From Rubrobacter taiwanensis (lineage in GTDB: Bacteria; Actinomycetota; Rubrobacteria; Rubrobacterales; Rubrobacteraceae), in NCBI RefSeq assembly GCF_004337705.1, contig NZ_SKBU01000009.1:1-63179 (forward strand): a stretch of 63,179 nt of DNA, given 5' to 3'. Position 1 is the first letter of the stretch. Every line of letters starts with the position of its first letter. The notes below the pieces were generated by a model that saw only the letters and a program-made list of their open reading frames with translations, was not told the origin of the DNA and made no database searches. Position numbers and translations under genes: made by a program. Positions 50,433-58,865 of this stretch are shown here, one piece after another.

Positions 50433-51432
50433 GGCCAGGGTGATCACCTATCGTGAAGCCGTCCGGGAGGCGATGGTGCAGGCTATGCGCCACAACGAAG
50501 AGGTCTTCCTGATGGGCGAGGACGTGGGGGTCTACGGCGGTGCCTTCGGCGTGAGCCGGGGCATGGTCGAGGAGTTCGGCGAAGATAGGGTTGTGGACAC
50601 CCCGCTCTCCGAGGCTGGCTTCGTGGGCTTGTGCACCGGGGCGGCCCTTCTGGGCATGCGTCCCATCGCCGAGATCCAATTCTCGGACTTCATAACCCAC
50701 TGTATGGACCAGCTCGTGAACCAGGCGGCCAAGGTGCGCTACATGTTCGGCGGCGAGGCCTCGGTCCCGCTGGTGGTGCGCACGCCCGGAGGAGCCGGGA
50801 CCGGGGCCGCAGCCCAGCACTCCCAGAGCCTCGAGGCCTGGTTCGTCCACGTTCCGGGCCTGAAGGTCGTAATGCCCTCAACCCCCTACGACGCCAAGGG
50901 GCTGCTGCTCGCCGCCCTTGACGATCCCAACCCCGTGATCTTCTACGAGCACAAACTCCTCTACAACCGCAAGGGTGAGGTGCCGGAAGATCTCTACCGC
51001 GTTCCTCTGGGTGAGGCTGCCCTCAGCCGCGAGGGGGAGGACGTTACCCTCGTCGCGGCCGGGCTGATGCACCACTACGCGCTGGAGGCCGCCGACGCTC
51101 TCTCCGGCGAAGGGGTGGAGGCCGAGGTTATAGACCTGCGCACCCTCTCGCCGATGGACCACAGGACCGTGGCACGCTCGGTGGAGAAGACCGGCAAGCT
51201 CGTCGTGGTCGAGGAGGATGTGAAGACCTGTGGCTGGGGGGCCGAGGTCGTCTCCCGGATCGTGGAGAGCGAGAGCTTCTACGCCCTGGACCGTTCCCCG
51301 GCCCGGGTTGCGGCGGCCGACGTTCCCATCCCCTACAACAGGCGGCTGGAAGCTTACGTGCGGCCCACTCCGGAGAAGGTGGTTGAGGCGGTAAAGGCCC
51401 TTTTGGACGCTCGGGTGGGGGTGTATGCCTGA
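50425..51432 (+). CDS. acoB: TPP-dependent 2-oxoacid/acetoin dehydrogenase E1 beta
   Basis: 335 residues, starting inside acoA (8-base overlap) with GGAGGACGTGT before the [110 protein letters not shown] and [15 protein letters not shown] are the family blocks. It completes the alpha2beta2 E1 enzyme. Confidence 0.92.
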   Translation: MPEARVITYREAVREAMVQAMRHNEEVFLMGEDVGVYGGAFGVSRGMVEEFGEDRVVDTPLSEAGFVGLCTGAALLGMRPIAEIQFSDFITHCMDQLVNQAAKVRYMFGGEASVPLVVRTPGGAGTGAAAQHSQSLEAWFVHVPGLKVVMPSTPYDAKGLLLAALDDPNPVIFYEHKLLYNRKGEVPEDLYRVPLGEAALSREGEDVTLVAAGLMHHYALEAADALSGEGVEAEVIDLRTLSPMDHRTVARSVEKTGKLVVVEEDVKTCGWGAEVVSRIVESESFYALDRSPARVAAADVPIPYNRRLEAYVRPTPEKVVEAVKALLDARVGVYA

Positions 51433-52643
51433 TGGCTGCCGAACTGAAGGTTCCCCGGCTGAACATGGACATGGAGGAGGCCACCATCATCCGGTGGCTG
51501 GTCGAGGAGGGCGATGAGGTGAAGGAGGGAGACCCCGTTCTGGAGATAGATACGGACAAGGTCTCCTTCGAGCTTGAGGCTCCGGCCGACGGTATCGTGC
51601 GCAACCTCCGCGGTGCGGCAGGAGATGTCGTGCCCGTGGGGACGACATTACTCTACATCGCCGCTCCGGGCGAAGAGGTGCCGGAGACCGGGAGAGAGGC
51701 TGCCGGAACCCCCGCCGAGCCGCAGAGGGAGCTTGCGACATCCGCTCCACCGAGGGAGCCTGGAACCGATGGGAAGGGCCGGAGCCCGGTCCGGGCCTCT
51801 CCGGCGGCCCGCCGGGCCGCCGCCCAGCGGGGTTTGGCCATAGAGGCCATCGCCGGGTCCGGACCCGGCGGGCGGGTCTATCTTTCGGACGTTCTCGAGG
51901 CCGATGTTCGCCGGCAGCCGCGCGAAGTTCCGGCCCCTCCAGAGGGAGAGCCCTCGGCAGCTGGGGCGCTCCGGAGGGAGAAGCTCTCCCGCATCCGGCG
52001 CATTGGCGCCGAACGGACGGCCCGCAGCTTCGCGGAGGTGCCGCACTTCTACCTGAGGCGGGAGCTCGGGGCCGACCGGCTGCTTGAGCTGCGGGAGCGC
52101 CTGAAGGAGAGGCTTGATCCCGCGCCCACCCTCACGGATCTTCTGGCGCTGGCCGTCGCCCGGACGCTCAGGAGCCATCCGCGGCTCAACGCCCGTTACA
52201 TAGAGGGCGGCGAGATGGAGCTGAACCCGCGGGTCAATCTGGGAATAGCGGTGGCCACGGAGGAAGGGCTTCTGGTGCCGGTGGTGAAGGGGGCCGATGC
52301 GCTCCCTCTGAGGGAGCTGGTCCCGGCGGTCAGGGATCTCATCCTGCGGGCGCGGGAGGGCCGGCTCGGGAGCGAGGACCTCTCGGGAGGAACCTTTACC
52401 CTCTCCAACCTGGGGATGATGGAGGTGGATGGGTTCGACGCCATCATAAACCCGCCGCAGGCGGCCATCCTGGCGGTAGGGAGGGTGCGGACCGTTCCGG
52501 AGTGGCGCGAGGACGAGTGGGTGCCGCGGCGCGTGATCTCGGCTACGCTCTCGGTGGATCACCGGGTGGCCGACGGCGCCGACGGGGCTCGGTTCCTCAT
52601 GGACCTGCAGTCCGTGCTGCTGGACTGGGAGCTCCTGCTGTGA
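51432..52643 (+). CDS. acoC: dihydrolipoamide acyltransferase E2
   Basis: 403 residues, start overlapping the acoB stop by one base. The lipoyl domain (about 1-78) has the lipoylated Lys43 in EIDTDKVSF. The peripheral subunit-binding domain is at about 115-155 (ASPAARRAAAQRGLAIEAIAGSGPGGRVYLSDV). The catalytic domain (about 175-403) ends with SVDHRVADGADGARFL, holding the active-site His and Asp. It transfers the acyl group to CoA. No E3 (lipoamide dehydrogenase) gene follows; E3 must come from elsewhere. Confidence 0.93.
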   Translation: MAAELKVPRLNMDMEEATIIRWLVEEGDEVKEGDPVLEIDTDKVSFELEAPADGIVRNLRGAAGDVVPVGTTLLYIAAPGEEVPETGREAAGTPAEPQRELATSAPPREPGTDGKGRSPVRASPAARRAAAQRGLAIEAIAGSGPGGRVYLSDVLEADVRRQPREVPAPPEGEPSAAGALRREKLSRIRRIGAERTARSFAEVPHFYLRRELGADRLLELRERLKERLDPAPTLTDLLALAVARTLRSHPRLNARYIEGGEMELNPRVNLGIAVATEEGLLVPVVKGADALPLRELVPAVRDLILRAREGRLGSEDLSGGTFTLSNLGMMEVDGFDAIINPPQAAILAVGRVRTVPEWREDEWVPRRVISATLSVDHRVADGADGARFLMDLQSVLLDWELLL

Positions 52644-52668
52644 GACGGACTGTCTGGAGGTGATGACC

Positions 52669-52947
52669 GTGGTGGAGAGGGAGACGCGAGTGGGACCTGA
52701 AGAGGGGCTGCACGCCCGCCCGGCGGCGCGGTTTGTCAAGACCGCAAGAAGGTTCTCCTCGGAGATCGTGGTCGTAAAGGACGGGAGGGAGGCCAACGCC
52801 AAGAGCTCGCTCAAGGTCATGACCTTGGGAGCGAAGAAGGGGGACAGGGTCATCATCCGGGCCGAGGGAGAGGACGCCCGGCAGGCCGTCGACGCCCTGG
52901 TGGAGCTCATCTCGGCCGACGAGCACGAGCCGCAAGAAGACGCCTGA
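52669..52947 (+). CDS. ptsH: phosphocarrier protein HPr
   Basis: 92 residues. I chose the GTG at 52669 because GGAGG lies eight bases upstream and because it places the phosphorylated His exactly at position 15 (GLHARPAA) and the regulatory Ser at position 46 (NAKSSLKVM), the classic HPr numbering; the nearby ATG at 52663 is too close to the ribosome site. HPr supplies phosphate to the IIA proteins here. Ser46 implies control by HPr kinase. It is 25 bases after E2. No enzyme I gene is present in the window. Confidence 0.93.
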   Translation: MVERETRVGPEEGLHARPAARFVKTARRFSSEIVVVKDGREANAKSSLKVMTLGAKKGDRVIIRAEGEDARQAVDALVELISADEHEPQEDA

Positions 52948-52971
52948 CCCGGAGATCCTGCACTCCGGCGA

Positions 52972-52991
52972 GCCCGGAGCCCCGGGCTTTT
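52972..52991 (+). terminator. rho-independent terminator after ptsH
   Basis: GCCCGG (52972-52977) pairs with CCGGGC (52982-52987) around a four-base loop, followed by TTTT. It separates ptsH from ppdK. The short stem and U-run suggest partial read-through. Confidence 0.6.
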
Positions 52992-53022
52992 GGAGTAGAC
53001 TGTGTAAATAAAGGAGCGAGCC

Positions 53023-55695
53023 ATATCAGATACCGGCAAATCGGTCTACAGGCTCCCGGAGGGGTCGAAGGAGATGAAGGACCTCCTCGGCGGGAAGGGG
53101 GCCGGTCTTGCGGAGATGAGCCGCCTGGGGCTGCCGGTGCCGCCGGGTTTCATCATCACCACCGAAGCCTGCCGCACATACATGCGCACCGGCGAGCTCC
53201 CCGAGGGGCTCATGCAGGAGGTCGCAGTCCATCTCCGGTGGCTCGAAGGCGAGACCGGCAAGTGCCTCGGCGACCCCGAGAACCCGCTGCTGGTCTCGGT
53301 CAGGAGCGGGGCTGCAGTCTCGATGCCGGGAATGATGGACACCGTGCTGAACCTCGGTCTGAACGACGCCACGGTAGAGGGGCTGGCCGAGAGGACGGGG
53401 GATGCGCGCTTCGCCTACGATTGCTACCGGCGCTTCGTCCAGATGTTCGGCGAGATCGTGCTGAAGGTGAGGGCGCACAGCTTCGAGGAGGCGCTCGATG
53501 ACCTCAAGAGGGAGCGCGGGGTCGAGCAGGACCAGGAGCTTTCGGCAGAGGACCTGAAGGGCCTGGTGCGCGCCTTCAAGGGCATCGTGGAGGAAGCGAC
53601 GGGCCGCCCGTTCCCGCAAGACCCCGAGGAGCAGTTGGAGCGGGCCGTGAAAGCCGTCTTCGACTCCTGGGACAACGAGCGAGCCAGAGCATACCGCAGG
53701 GAGTTCGGCATCCCCGACGACCTGGGAACGGCGGTCACCGTACAGGCCATGGTCTTCGGGAACATGGGGGAAACTTCGGCCACCGGCGTGGCCTTCACCC
53801 GCAACCCGGCCACCGGCGAGCAGGGGATCTTCGGGGAGTTCCTCCTGAACGCCCAGGGGGAGGACGTGGTGGCCGGCATCCGCACCCCGAAGCCGCTTGC
53901 GGAGATGGAGGAGGTCCTGCCCCGGGCCTACGGGGAGCTGCTGAGGGTGATGCAGGCTCTGGAGCGTGAGTACAAGGACATGCAGGACATAGAGTTTACC
54001 GTGGAGCGTGACCGGCTCTACATGCTCCAGACGCGCAGCGGCAAGCGCACGGCGCGGGCAGCGCTGAAGATAGCGCGCGAGATGGCCGAGGAGGGTTTGA
54101 TCTCCCGGGATGAAGCCCTCCTGCGCATCGACCCCAAGGGGCTCAACCAGCTCCTGCACCCGCACATAGACCCTGAAGCCCGGCTGGAGGTCCTGGCCCG
54201 GGGACTCCCGGCCTCTCCCGGGGCGGCTGTGGGCAGGATCGTGCTCGACGCCGACGAGGCCGAACGCCTGGGGGAGGTGGGGGAGGCCGTGATCCTGATC
54301 AGGAGGGAGACCAACCCCGACGACGTACACGGCATGATACGCGCGAGGGGCGTGCTCACCGCCCTCGGAGGCATGACCAGCCACGCGGCGGTGGTGGCCC
54401 GGGGCCTGGGCAAGCCCGCGGTGACCGGCTGCAAGGAGCTTGAGGTGGACCCCGGAGCGGGGGAGATCCGGCTCGCAGGCCGGACGTTCCGGGCCGGGGA
54501 GACCATCACCATCGAGGGGAGCACGGGGCGGGTGATCGCGGGCGAGGTACCGCTCGTAGAAGCGGAAACGAACGAGGATTTCGAGCAGATCCTGCGCTGG
54601 GCTGACGAGGTGAGGACTCTGGGCGTGAGGGCCAACGCCGACACCCCCGAAGACGCCAGGAAAGCCCGGGAGTTCGGGGCCGAAGGCATCGGGCTGTGCC
54701 GCACCGAGCACATGTTCATGGACGAGGGGCGTCTGGAGGTGATGCGGGAGGTGATCCTGGCCGAAGACGAGGCGGCCCTCGACGCGGCGCTCGCCCGGCT
54801 CGAACCCCTCCAGAGAGGCGACTTCGAGGAGATCTTCGCGGCCATGGATGGCCTGCCCGTCACGGTCCGGCTCCTGGACCCCCCGCTGCACGAGTTCCTC
54901 CCCGGCTCCGAAAAGCTCAAGCAGAGTATCGCCGGGCTCGAAGCCGGTGGCGGCTCGCCGGAGGATATCTCCGGGCTGCGCCGGCAACTGAAGGCCGTGG
55001 AGAGCCTCGAAGAGAGGAACCCCATGCTCGGCCTGAGGGGGGTGAGGCTCGGGATCGTGCGCCCGGAGATCTACCGGATGCAGGTGCGGGCTATCGCCGC
55101 GGCGGTGAAGTCCCTGGGGGAGCGTGGCCGCAACCCCGTCGTCGAGATCATGATACCGCTCGTCGGCTTCCCCGCAGAGCTCAAGGAGACCCGCCGGCAG
55201 GCCGGGGCCGTGCTCGAGGAGGTACTCGGCGAGGAGAACTCCGTCAAGATCGGCACCATGATCGAGCTGCCGAGGGCGTGCGCGGTGGCCGACGAGATAG
55301 CCCAAGAGGCCGACTTCTTCTCCTTCGGGACCAACGATCTCACCCAGACCGTCTGCGGGCTCAGCCGGGACGACGCCGAGGGCAAGTTCCTGCCCGAGTA
55401 CCTCCATCGGGGCATCTTCGAGAATAACCCCTTCGAGACCCTCGACCGCAGGGGCGTGGGGCGGCTAGTAGCTATGGCCTGCGAGCTGGGGCGGGGGGCG
55501 AAACCCTCCCTCAAGCTCGGCATCTGCGGCGAGCACGGAGGCGACCCCGAGAGCATCCGCTTCTTCCAGGGAGTGGGCCTCGACTACGTCTCCTGCTCGC
55601 CCTACCGGGTGCCGGTGGCGCGCCTGGCCGCAGCCCGGGCAGCCCTGACGGAGCGGCGCGATGGAGGTGAGAGAATGTACGACGGGGGTGCATGA
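53023..55695 (+). CDS. ppdK: pyruvate, phosphate dikinase
   Basis: 890 residues if read from ATA at 53023. The N-terminal ATP-grasp part has KDLLGGKGAGLAEMSRLGLPVPPGFIITTEACR and SGAAVSMPGMMDTVLNLGLN; the phosphohistidine domain has GGMTSHAAVVARGLGKPAVTG; the PEP/pyruvate barrel ends with FFSFGTNDLTQTVCGLSRDDAEGKFLPEYL and LKLGICGEHGGDPESI (catalytic Cys). It converts pyruvate, ATP and Pi to PEP and AMP, or the reverse. The first canonical start, ATG 53074, lacks a spaced ribosome site and would remove the conserved KSVYRLPEGSKE opening, whereas AAGGAG lies six bases before ATA. No ATG, GTG or TTG occurs between the upstream in-frame stop and 53074. Confidence 0.9.
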   Translation: MSDTGKSVYRLPEGSKEMKDLLGGKGAGLAEMSRLGLPVPPGFIITTEACRTYMRTGELPEGLMQEVAVHLRWLEGETGKCLGDPENPLLVSVRSGAAVSMPGMMDTVLNLGLNDATVEGLAERTGDARFAYDCYRRFVQMFGEIVLKVRAHSFEEALDDLKRERGVEQDQELSAEDLKGLVRAFKGIVEEATGRPFPQDPEEQLERAVKAVFDSWDNERARAYRREFGIPDDLGTAVTVQAMVFGNMGETSATGVAFTRNPATGEQGIFGEFLLNAQGEDVVAGIRTPKPLAEMEEVLPRAYGELLRVMQALEREYKDMQDIEFTVERDRLYMLQTRSGKRTARAALKIAREMAEEGLISRDEALLRIDPKGLNQLLHPHIDPEARLEVLARGLPASPGAAVGRIVLDADEAERLGEVGEAVILIRRETNPDDVHGMIRARGVLTALGGMTSHAAVVARGLGKPAVTGCKELEVDPGAGEIRLAGRTFRAGETITIEGSTGRVIAGEVPLVEAETNEDFEQILRWADEVRTLGVRANADTPEDARKAREFGAEGIGLCRTEHMFMDEGRLEVMREVILAEDEAALDAALARLEPLQRGDFEEIFAAMDGLPVTVRLLDPPLHEFLPGSEKLKQSIAGLEAGGGSPEDISGLRRQLKAVESLEERNPMLGLRGVRLGIVRPEIYRMQVRAIAAAVKSLGERGRNPVVEIMIPLVGFPAELKETRRQAGAVLEEVLGEENSVKIGTMIELPRACAVADEIAQEADFFSFGTNDLTQTVCGLSRDDAEGKFLPEYLHRGIFENNPFETLDRRGVGRLVAMACELGRGAKPSLKLGICGEHGGDPESIRFFQGVGLDYVSCSPYRVPVARLAAARAALTERRDGGERMYDGGA

Positions 55696-55762
55696 TCTCC
55701 GGTAGAATATGCATAGCCGGACCTGGAGCGTCGGCTTACGGTCACCCGGAAGAGGAGCGCGC

Positions 55763-56122
55763 GTGAGGGTCGAGGAAGACGCCATACTCACCTGCTCAAC
55801 CTGCGGGGTCGAGGGAGAGCACGAACTTCTGTACCTCTCCGACCATCTGCGCGCCAGCCGGTGCCGCAGCTGCGGAGCTACCGGAGTCTACTCGCCGCAT
55901 ATCTACGCGGATTATGCGCGTGACGTGGCCGAGCGCACAGCCCGACTACCGATGCGGCTGGCCGGAGAGGCGATCCGCCGCCCCACGCACCTGCTGCTCT
56001 GGCCGTGGAAGGCGCTGCGCAAGCCCTTCGGCCTTCTGGACGAGGTGGGCCGGGTCTACACCTTCGACCGAGACCGGCGCTGTCGCACCCGCGCCGCCGT
56101 TCGCAGAGTACGCAGCTCCTAG
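55763..56122 (+). CDS. small zinc-ribbon protein
   Basis: 119 residues from a GTG after AGAGGAG. LTCSTCGVEGEHELLYLSDHLRASRCRSCGATGVY is a CxxC...CxxC zinc ribbon (about residues 10-40). The rest is helical and basic (LRLAGEAIRRPTHLLLWPWKALRKPFGLLDEVGRVYTFDR), possibly membrane-associated. I know no function. It follows ppdK by about 70 bases; a TAGAAT at 55703-55708 may be its -10. Confidence 0.65.
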   Translation: MRVEEDAILTCSTCGVEGEHELLYLSDHLRASRCRSCGATGVYSPHIYADYARDVAERTARLPMRLAGEAIRRPTHLLLWPWKALRKPFGLLDEVGRVYTFDRDRRCRTRAAVRRVRSS

Positions 56123-56130
56123 ATGGTAGC

Positions 56131-56429
56131 TTGAAGCACGGAGAGCTTCGGGAGGAGATCGTCCGGACGGCGCGTGCGATGAGCGGTCGGGGCTCATCAC
56201 CGGCACATCGGGCAACGTCAGTGCCCGCACCCCGGACGGCCACGCTCTCATAACCCCGATGCACACCGGGATCTACTGCTCCCGGCCCGAGGTCGGCGGG
56301 ATCGTAGACACCCACGCTCCGTACTCGCCGGCGCTGGCCTGCCTGGGTGGGAGATACCGCCGGTCCATGGCCGCTCTCTGCTACCGGACCCGGGTAGCCG
56401 GTGCTGCTCACGCCGGAGCAGACCTCTGA
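56131..56429 (+). pseudogene. decayed class II aldolase (fuculose-phosphate aldolase family)
   Basis: From 56131, LKHGELREEIVRTARAMSGR is the standard N-terminus of class II aldolase/adducin-family proteins. One base has been lost at about 56188-56190; in the next frame the sequence continues GLITGTSGNVSARTPDGHALITP (the substrate-phosphate loop TGTSGN) to a TGA at 56427. About 30 residues that normally follow ITP are missing, then RPEVGGIVDTHAPYSPALACLGG resembles the zinc-binding HTHxxY segment, with the first His replaced by Asp. The C-terminal third is gone. A frameshift, deletions and a lost metal ligand all mark a dead gene. Confidence 0.75.
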
Positions 56430-56512
56430 GGCCGCGGCCATAGCGGGAGGCCGGAGCGTGCCCATGCTAGAATCATGTTCTGCCGGTGTTTCCTTAGGGG
56501 AAGGGAGCGAGT

Positions 56513-58048
56513 GTGGCGGCGAAGCGACCGACGATCGGGCAGCTGAGGGATATCGCGCACGAGTACAACCTGCGTCTGGAGGATGCGGATCTGGAGTCCT
56601 ACCGGGATCTGATGGGCGGGGTGCTGGCCTCGTATGCGCGGCTGGACGAGCTGGCGGAGCCCGCGCCGGAGGTGAAGTACCCGCGCTCCGGCGGCTACCG
56701 GCCCGGTCCGGATGAGAACGCCCTGGGCGCCTGGTACTGGAAGTGCTCCGTGAAGGGGGCGCAGAGCGGCCCGCTCTCCGGCAAGCGCGTAGCGGTAAAG
56801 GACAACGTGTGCGTCGCCGGGGTTCCGATGATGAACGGCAGCTCCGTCCTGGAGGGGTACGTGCCCGAGACGGACGCGACCATCGTCACGCGCATCCTGG
56901 ATGCGGGCGGTGAGATCGCGGGCAAGGCCGTCTGCGAGCACCTCTGCTTCTCGGGCGGCAGCCACACGAGCGATACGGGGCCCGTCCTCAACCCGCACGA
57001 CCCCTCGCGCTCGGCGGGCGGGTCTTCCAGCGGGAGCGCGGCGCTCGTCGCCGCCGGAGAGGTGGACATGGCCATCGGCGGGGACCAGGGCGGCTCCATC
57101 CGTATCCCCAGCTCCTGGTGCGGGGCCTACGGCCTCAAGCCCACGCGCGGGCTGGTGCCCTACACCGGGATCTTCCCGATAGAGCTCACGCTGGACCACA
57201 CCGGGCCCATCGCCGCTACGGTCGAGGACGTGGCGCTGCTGCTCGCGGCGATAGCGGGGGAGGACGGGCTAGATCCGCGCCAGAGAGACGTGCAGGTCGG
57301 AGACTACACCGGCGCGCTGGAGGGCGGTGCGGAGGGCCTGCGCGTCGGGGTCGTGCCCGAGGGCTTCGGCTGGCCGGGCGTCTCTGAGGAGGATGTGGAC
57401 CGGATGGTGCGCGAGGCGGTCCGGAAGTTCGGGGAGATCGGGGCGAAGGTGGGGGAGGTCTCGATCCCCATGCACCGGGACGGCATCCACATCTGGAACG
57501 CCATCGCGGTCGAAGGGGCGACGGCGCTGATGGTCCGGGGCAACAGCATGGGCACCAACTGGACGGGGCACTACACCACCTCGCTGCTGGACGCCTATGC
57601 CCGCGGCAGGATCACGCGCGGTGGCGACCTCTCCGATACGGTCAAGCTCGTGGTGCTGCTCGGCCAGTACATGCAGGACGCCTACCACGGCCGCTACTAC
57701 GCCAAGGCGCAGAATCTGGCCCGCAGGCTCACCGCCGCCTACGACGAGGCCCTGAGCGAGGTGGACCTGCTGGCGATGCCGACCCTCCCGATGAAGGCTA
57801 CTCCCATACCCCCGCCGGACGCGCCGCGGGAGGAGGTCGTGGCCCGCGCCCTGGAGATGATCCCGAACACCGCCCCGTTCGACGTCTCCGGGCACCCGGC
57901 GATGAACGTGCCCTGCGGCCTCTCGGACGGTCTGCCGGTGGGCCTGATGCTGGTGGGCCGCCGCTGGGAGGAGGCGACCGTGCTGCGCGCCGCGCGCGCC
58001 TTCGAGCAGGCGAGCGGTTACACCGTGCGACCCGGAGGAGGGAGGTAG
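56513..58048 (+). CDS. amidase signature family amidohydrolase
   Basis: 511 residues from a GTG (GGGGAAGGGAGCGA upstream). The catalytic triad is visible: Lys96 in VAVKDN, cis-Ser171 in GGSSSGSAA and nucleophile Ser195 in GGDQGGSIRIP, with the same 24-residue spacing as in fatty-acid amide hydrolase. About 85 residues precede the core, as in amidases that carry a helical N-terminal cap (KRPTIGQLRDIAHEYNLRLEDADL). The substrate is a small amide or nitrile-derived amide; the sequence does not say which. The Dabb protein follows two bases after the stop. Confidence 0.92.
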   Translation: MAAKRPTIGQLRDIAHEYNLRLEDADLESYRDLMGGVLASYARLDELAEPAPEVKYPRSGGYRPGPDENALGAWYWKCSVKGAQSGPLSGKRVAVKDNVCVAGVPMMNGSSVLEGYVPETDATIVTRILDAGGEIAGKAVCEHLCFSGGSHTSDTGPVLNPHDPSRSAGGSSSGSAALVAAGEVDMAIGGDQGGSIRIPSSWCGAYGLKPTRGLVPYTGIFPIELTLDHTGPIAATVEDVALLLAAIAGEDGLDPRQRDVQVGDYTGALEGGAEGLRVGVVPEGFGWPGVSEEDVDRMVREAVRKFGEIGAKVGEVSIPMHRDGIHIWNAIAVEGATALMVRGNSMGTNWTGHYTTSLLDAYARGRITRGGDLSDTVKLVVLLGQYMQDAYHGRYYAKAQNLARRLTAAYDEALSEVDLLAMPTLPMKATPIPPPDAPREEVVARALEMIPNTAPFDVSGHPAMNVPCGLSDGLPVGLMLVGRRWEEATVLRAARAFEQASGYTVRPGGGR

Positions 58049-58050
58049 GC

Positions 58051-58341
58051 ATGGTAGATCACCTGGTCTTCTTCACCGTCGAGCCGCACGCCTCAGAGGA
58101 GGAGGTGGAGGACCTGCTGGACTCCATCCGGGCGCTGAAGGAGAAGGTGCCCGGCGTCGTGGACCTGACGGCCGGGGAGAACTTCAGCCCCAGATCCGGC
58201 GGCTACACGCACGGGCTCTTCGCCCGGTTCGAGAACCGGCAGGCGCTGGACAACTACATGAACCACTCCGAGCACCTGGCCGTGGTCGAGAAGCTCGACC
58301 GGCTCACGACCGGCCGCATCGTGGTGGACTACGAGACCTGA
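58051..58341 (+). CDS. Dabb (stress-responsive alpha/beta barrel) protein
   Basis: 96 residues. VDHLVFFTVEPHASEEEVEDLLDSIRALKEKVPGVVDLTAGENFSPRSGGYTHGLFARFENRQALDNYMNHSEHLAVVEKL is a textbook Dabb domain: the His and central strand motifs are intact. These dimeric barrels serve as small-molecule binders or cyclases. Co-transcribed with the amidase. The 281 bases that follow hold only a short CTCC/GGAG hairpin and the promoter at 58,559; no gene seen there. Confidence 0.9.
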   Translation: MVDHLVFFTVEPHASEEEVEDLLDSIRALKEKVPGVVDLTAGENFSPRSGGYTHGLFARFENRQALDNYMNHSEHLAVVEKLDRLTTGRIVVDYET

Positions 58342-58558
58342 GCCCGGCCAGCCGGAGGCCTCCTCCTTGAGGAGCTCTTCGGCCTAGCTTGGGGAAGTGC
58401 TGGTGGAAGGGAAGCCTTCACCGGCCGCCGCTTCTGCCCGCCTAAAGGTCCGGCCGCGTGTTCGGCACCTCCGGCAGGCAGTCTGGGCTCACAGCTCCTC
58501 CTGCTCTCCGCTGGCCGGATGCCGGCGCTTCCTGCTGCGCTGAGCGAAAAGGTCTGTG

Positions 58559-58587
58559 TTGACGGGTAACGTCCAGAGCGTTATGTT
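58559..58587 (+). promoter_or_regulatory. promoter of the symporter operon
   Basis: TTGACG (58559-58564), a 17-bp spacer and TATGTT (58582-58587), about 36 bases before the ATG at 58623, which has a run of six G at a good distance. Confidence 0.6.
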
Positions 58588-58622
58588 GGTCCTTGCCCGG
58601 CAGGCGCTTTCAGGGGGGACAG

Positions 58623-58865
58623 ATGAATAATGGGCACGGCGAACGCCGGAGGGGCCGCACCCGAAGAATCGCTTACGTAATGGGAGCATACTTCCTGATC
58701 TGCACGCTGGCCCTGATCTGGCCGGTGGCGGGGCTTGCGAACAGGATAGAGCCGGTGGTGTTCGGGATGCCGTTCTTCTTTTTCTGGCACGTGCTGTGGG
58801 TGTTCATGGTCTTCGTGGGGTGTCTGGTGACCTACCTGTGGGAGTATGCGGGGGAGGACGAGTAG
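58623..58865 (+). CDS. DUF3311-like small membrane subunit paired with a symporter
   Basis: 80 residues. Basic N-terminus, then two membrane helices (about 18-37 and 48-70); NRIEPVVFGMPFFFFWHVLWVF is the conserved DUF3311 core. Such proteins are commonly encoded just before sodium/solute symporters and are thought to be accessory subunits. The symporter ATG follows the stop directly, with no spacer. Confidence 0.8.
   Translation: MNNGHGERRRGRTRRIAYVMGAYFLICTLALIWPVAGLANRIEPVVFGMPFFFFWHVLWVFMVFVGCLVTYLWEYAGEDE

Noticed and set aside
52663-52947. HPr starting at ATG 52663
   Set aside because: The ATG is only two bases from GGAGG, and it would shift His15 and Ser46 to 17 and 48. The GTG at 52669 restores both classic positions and gives an eight-base spacing.
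58342-58558. Possible small gene or RNA between the Dabb gene and the symporter promoter
   Set aside because: Frames there lack ribosome sites and protein-like composition; only a short CTCC-TTGA-GGAG hairpin without a U-run was seen.
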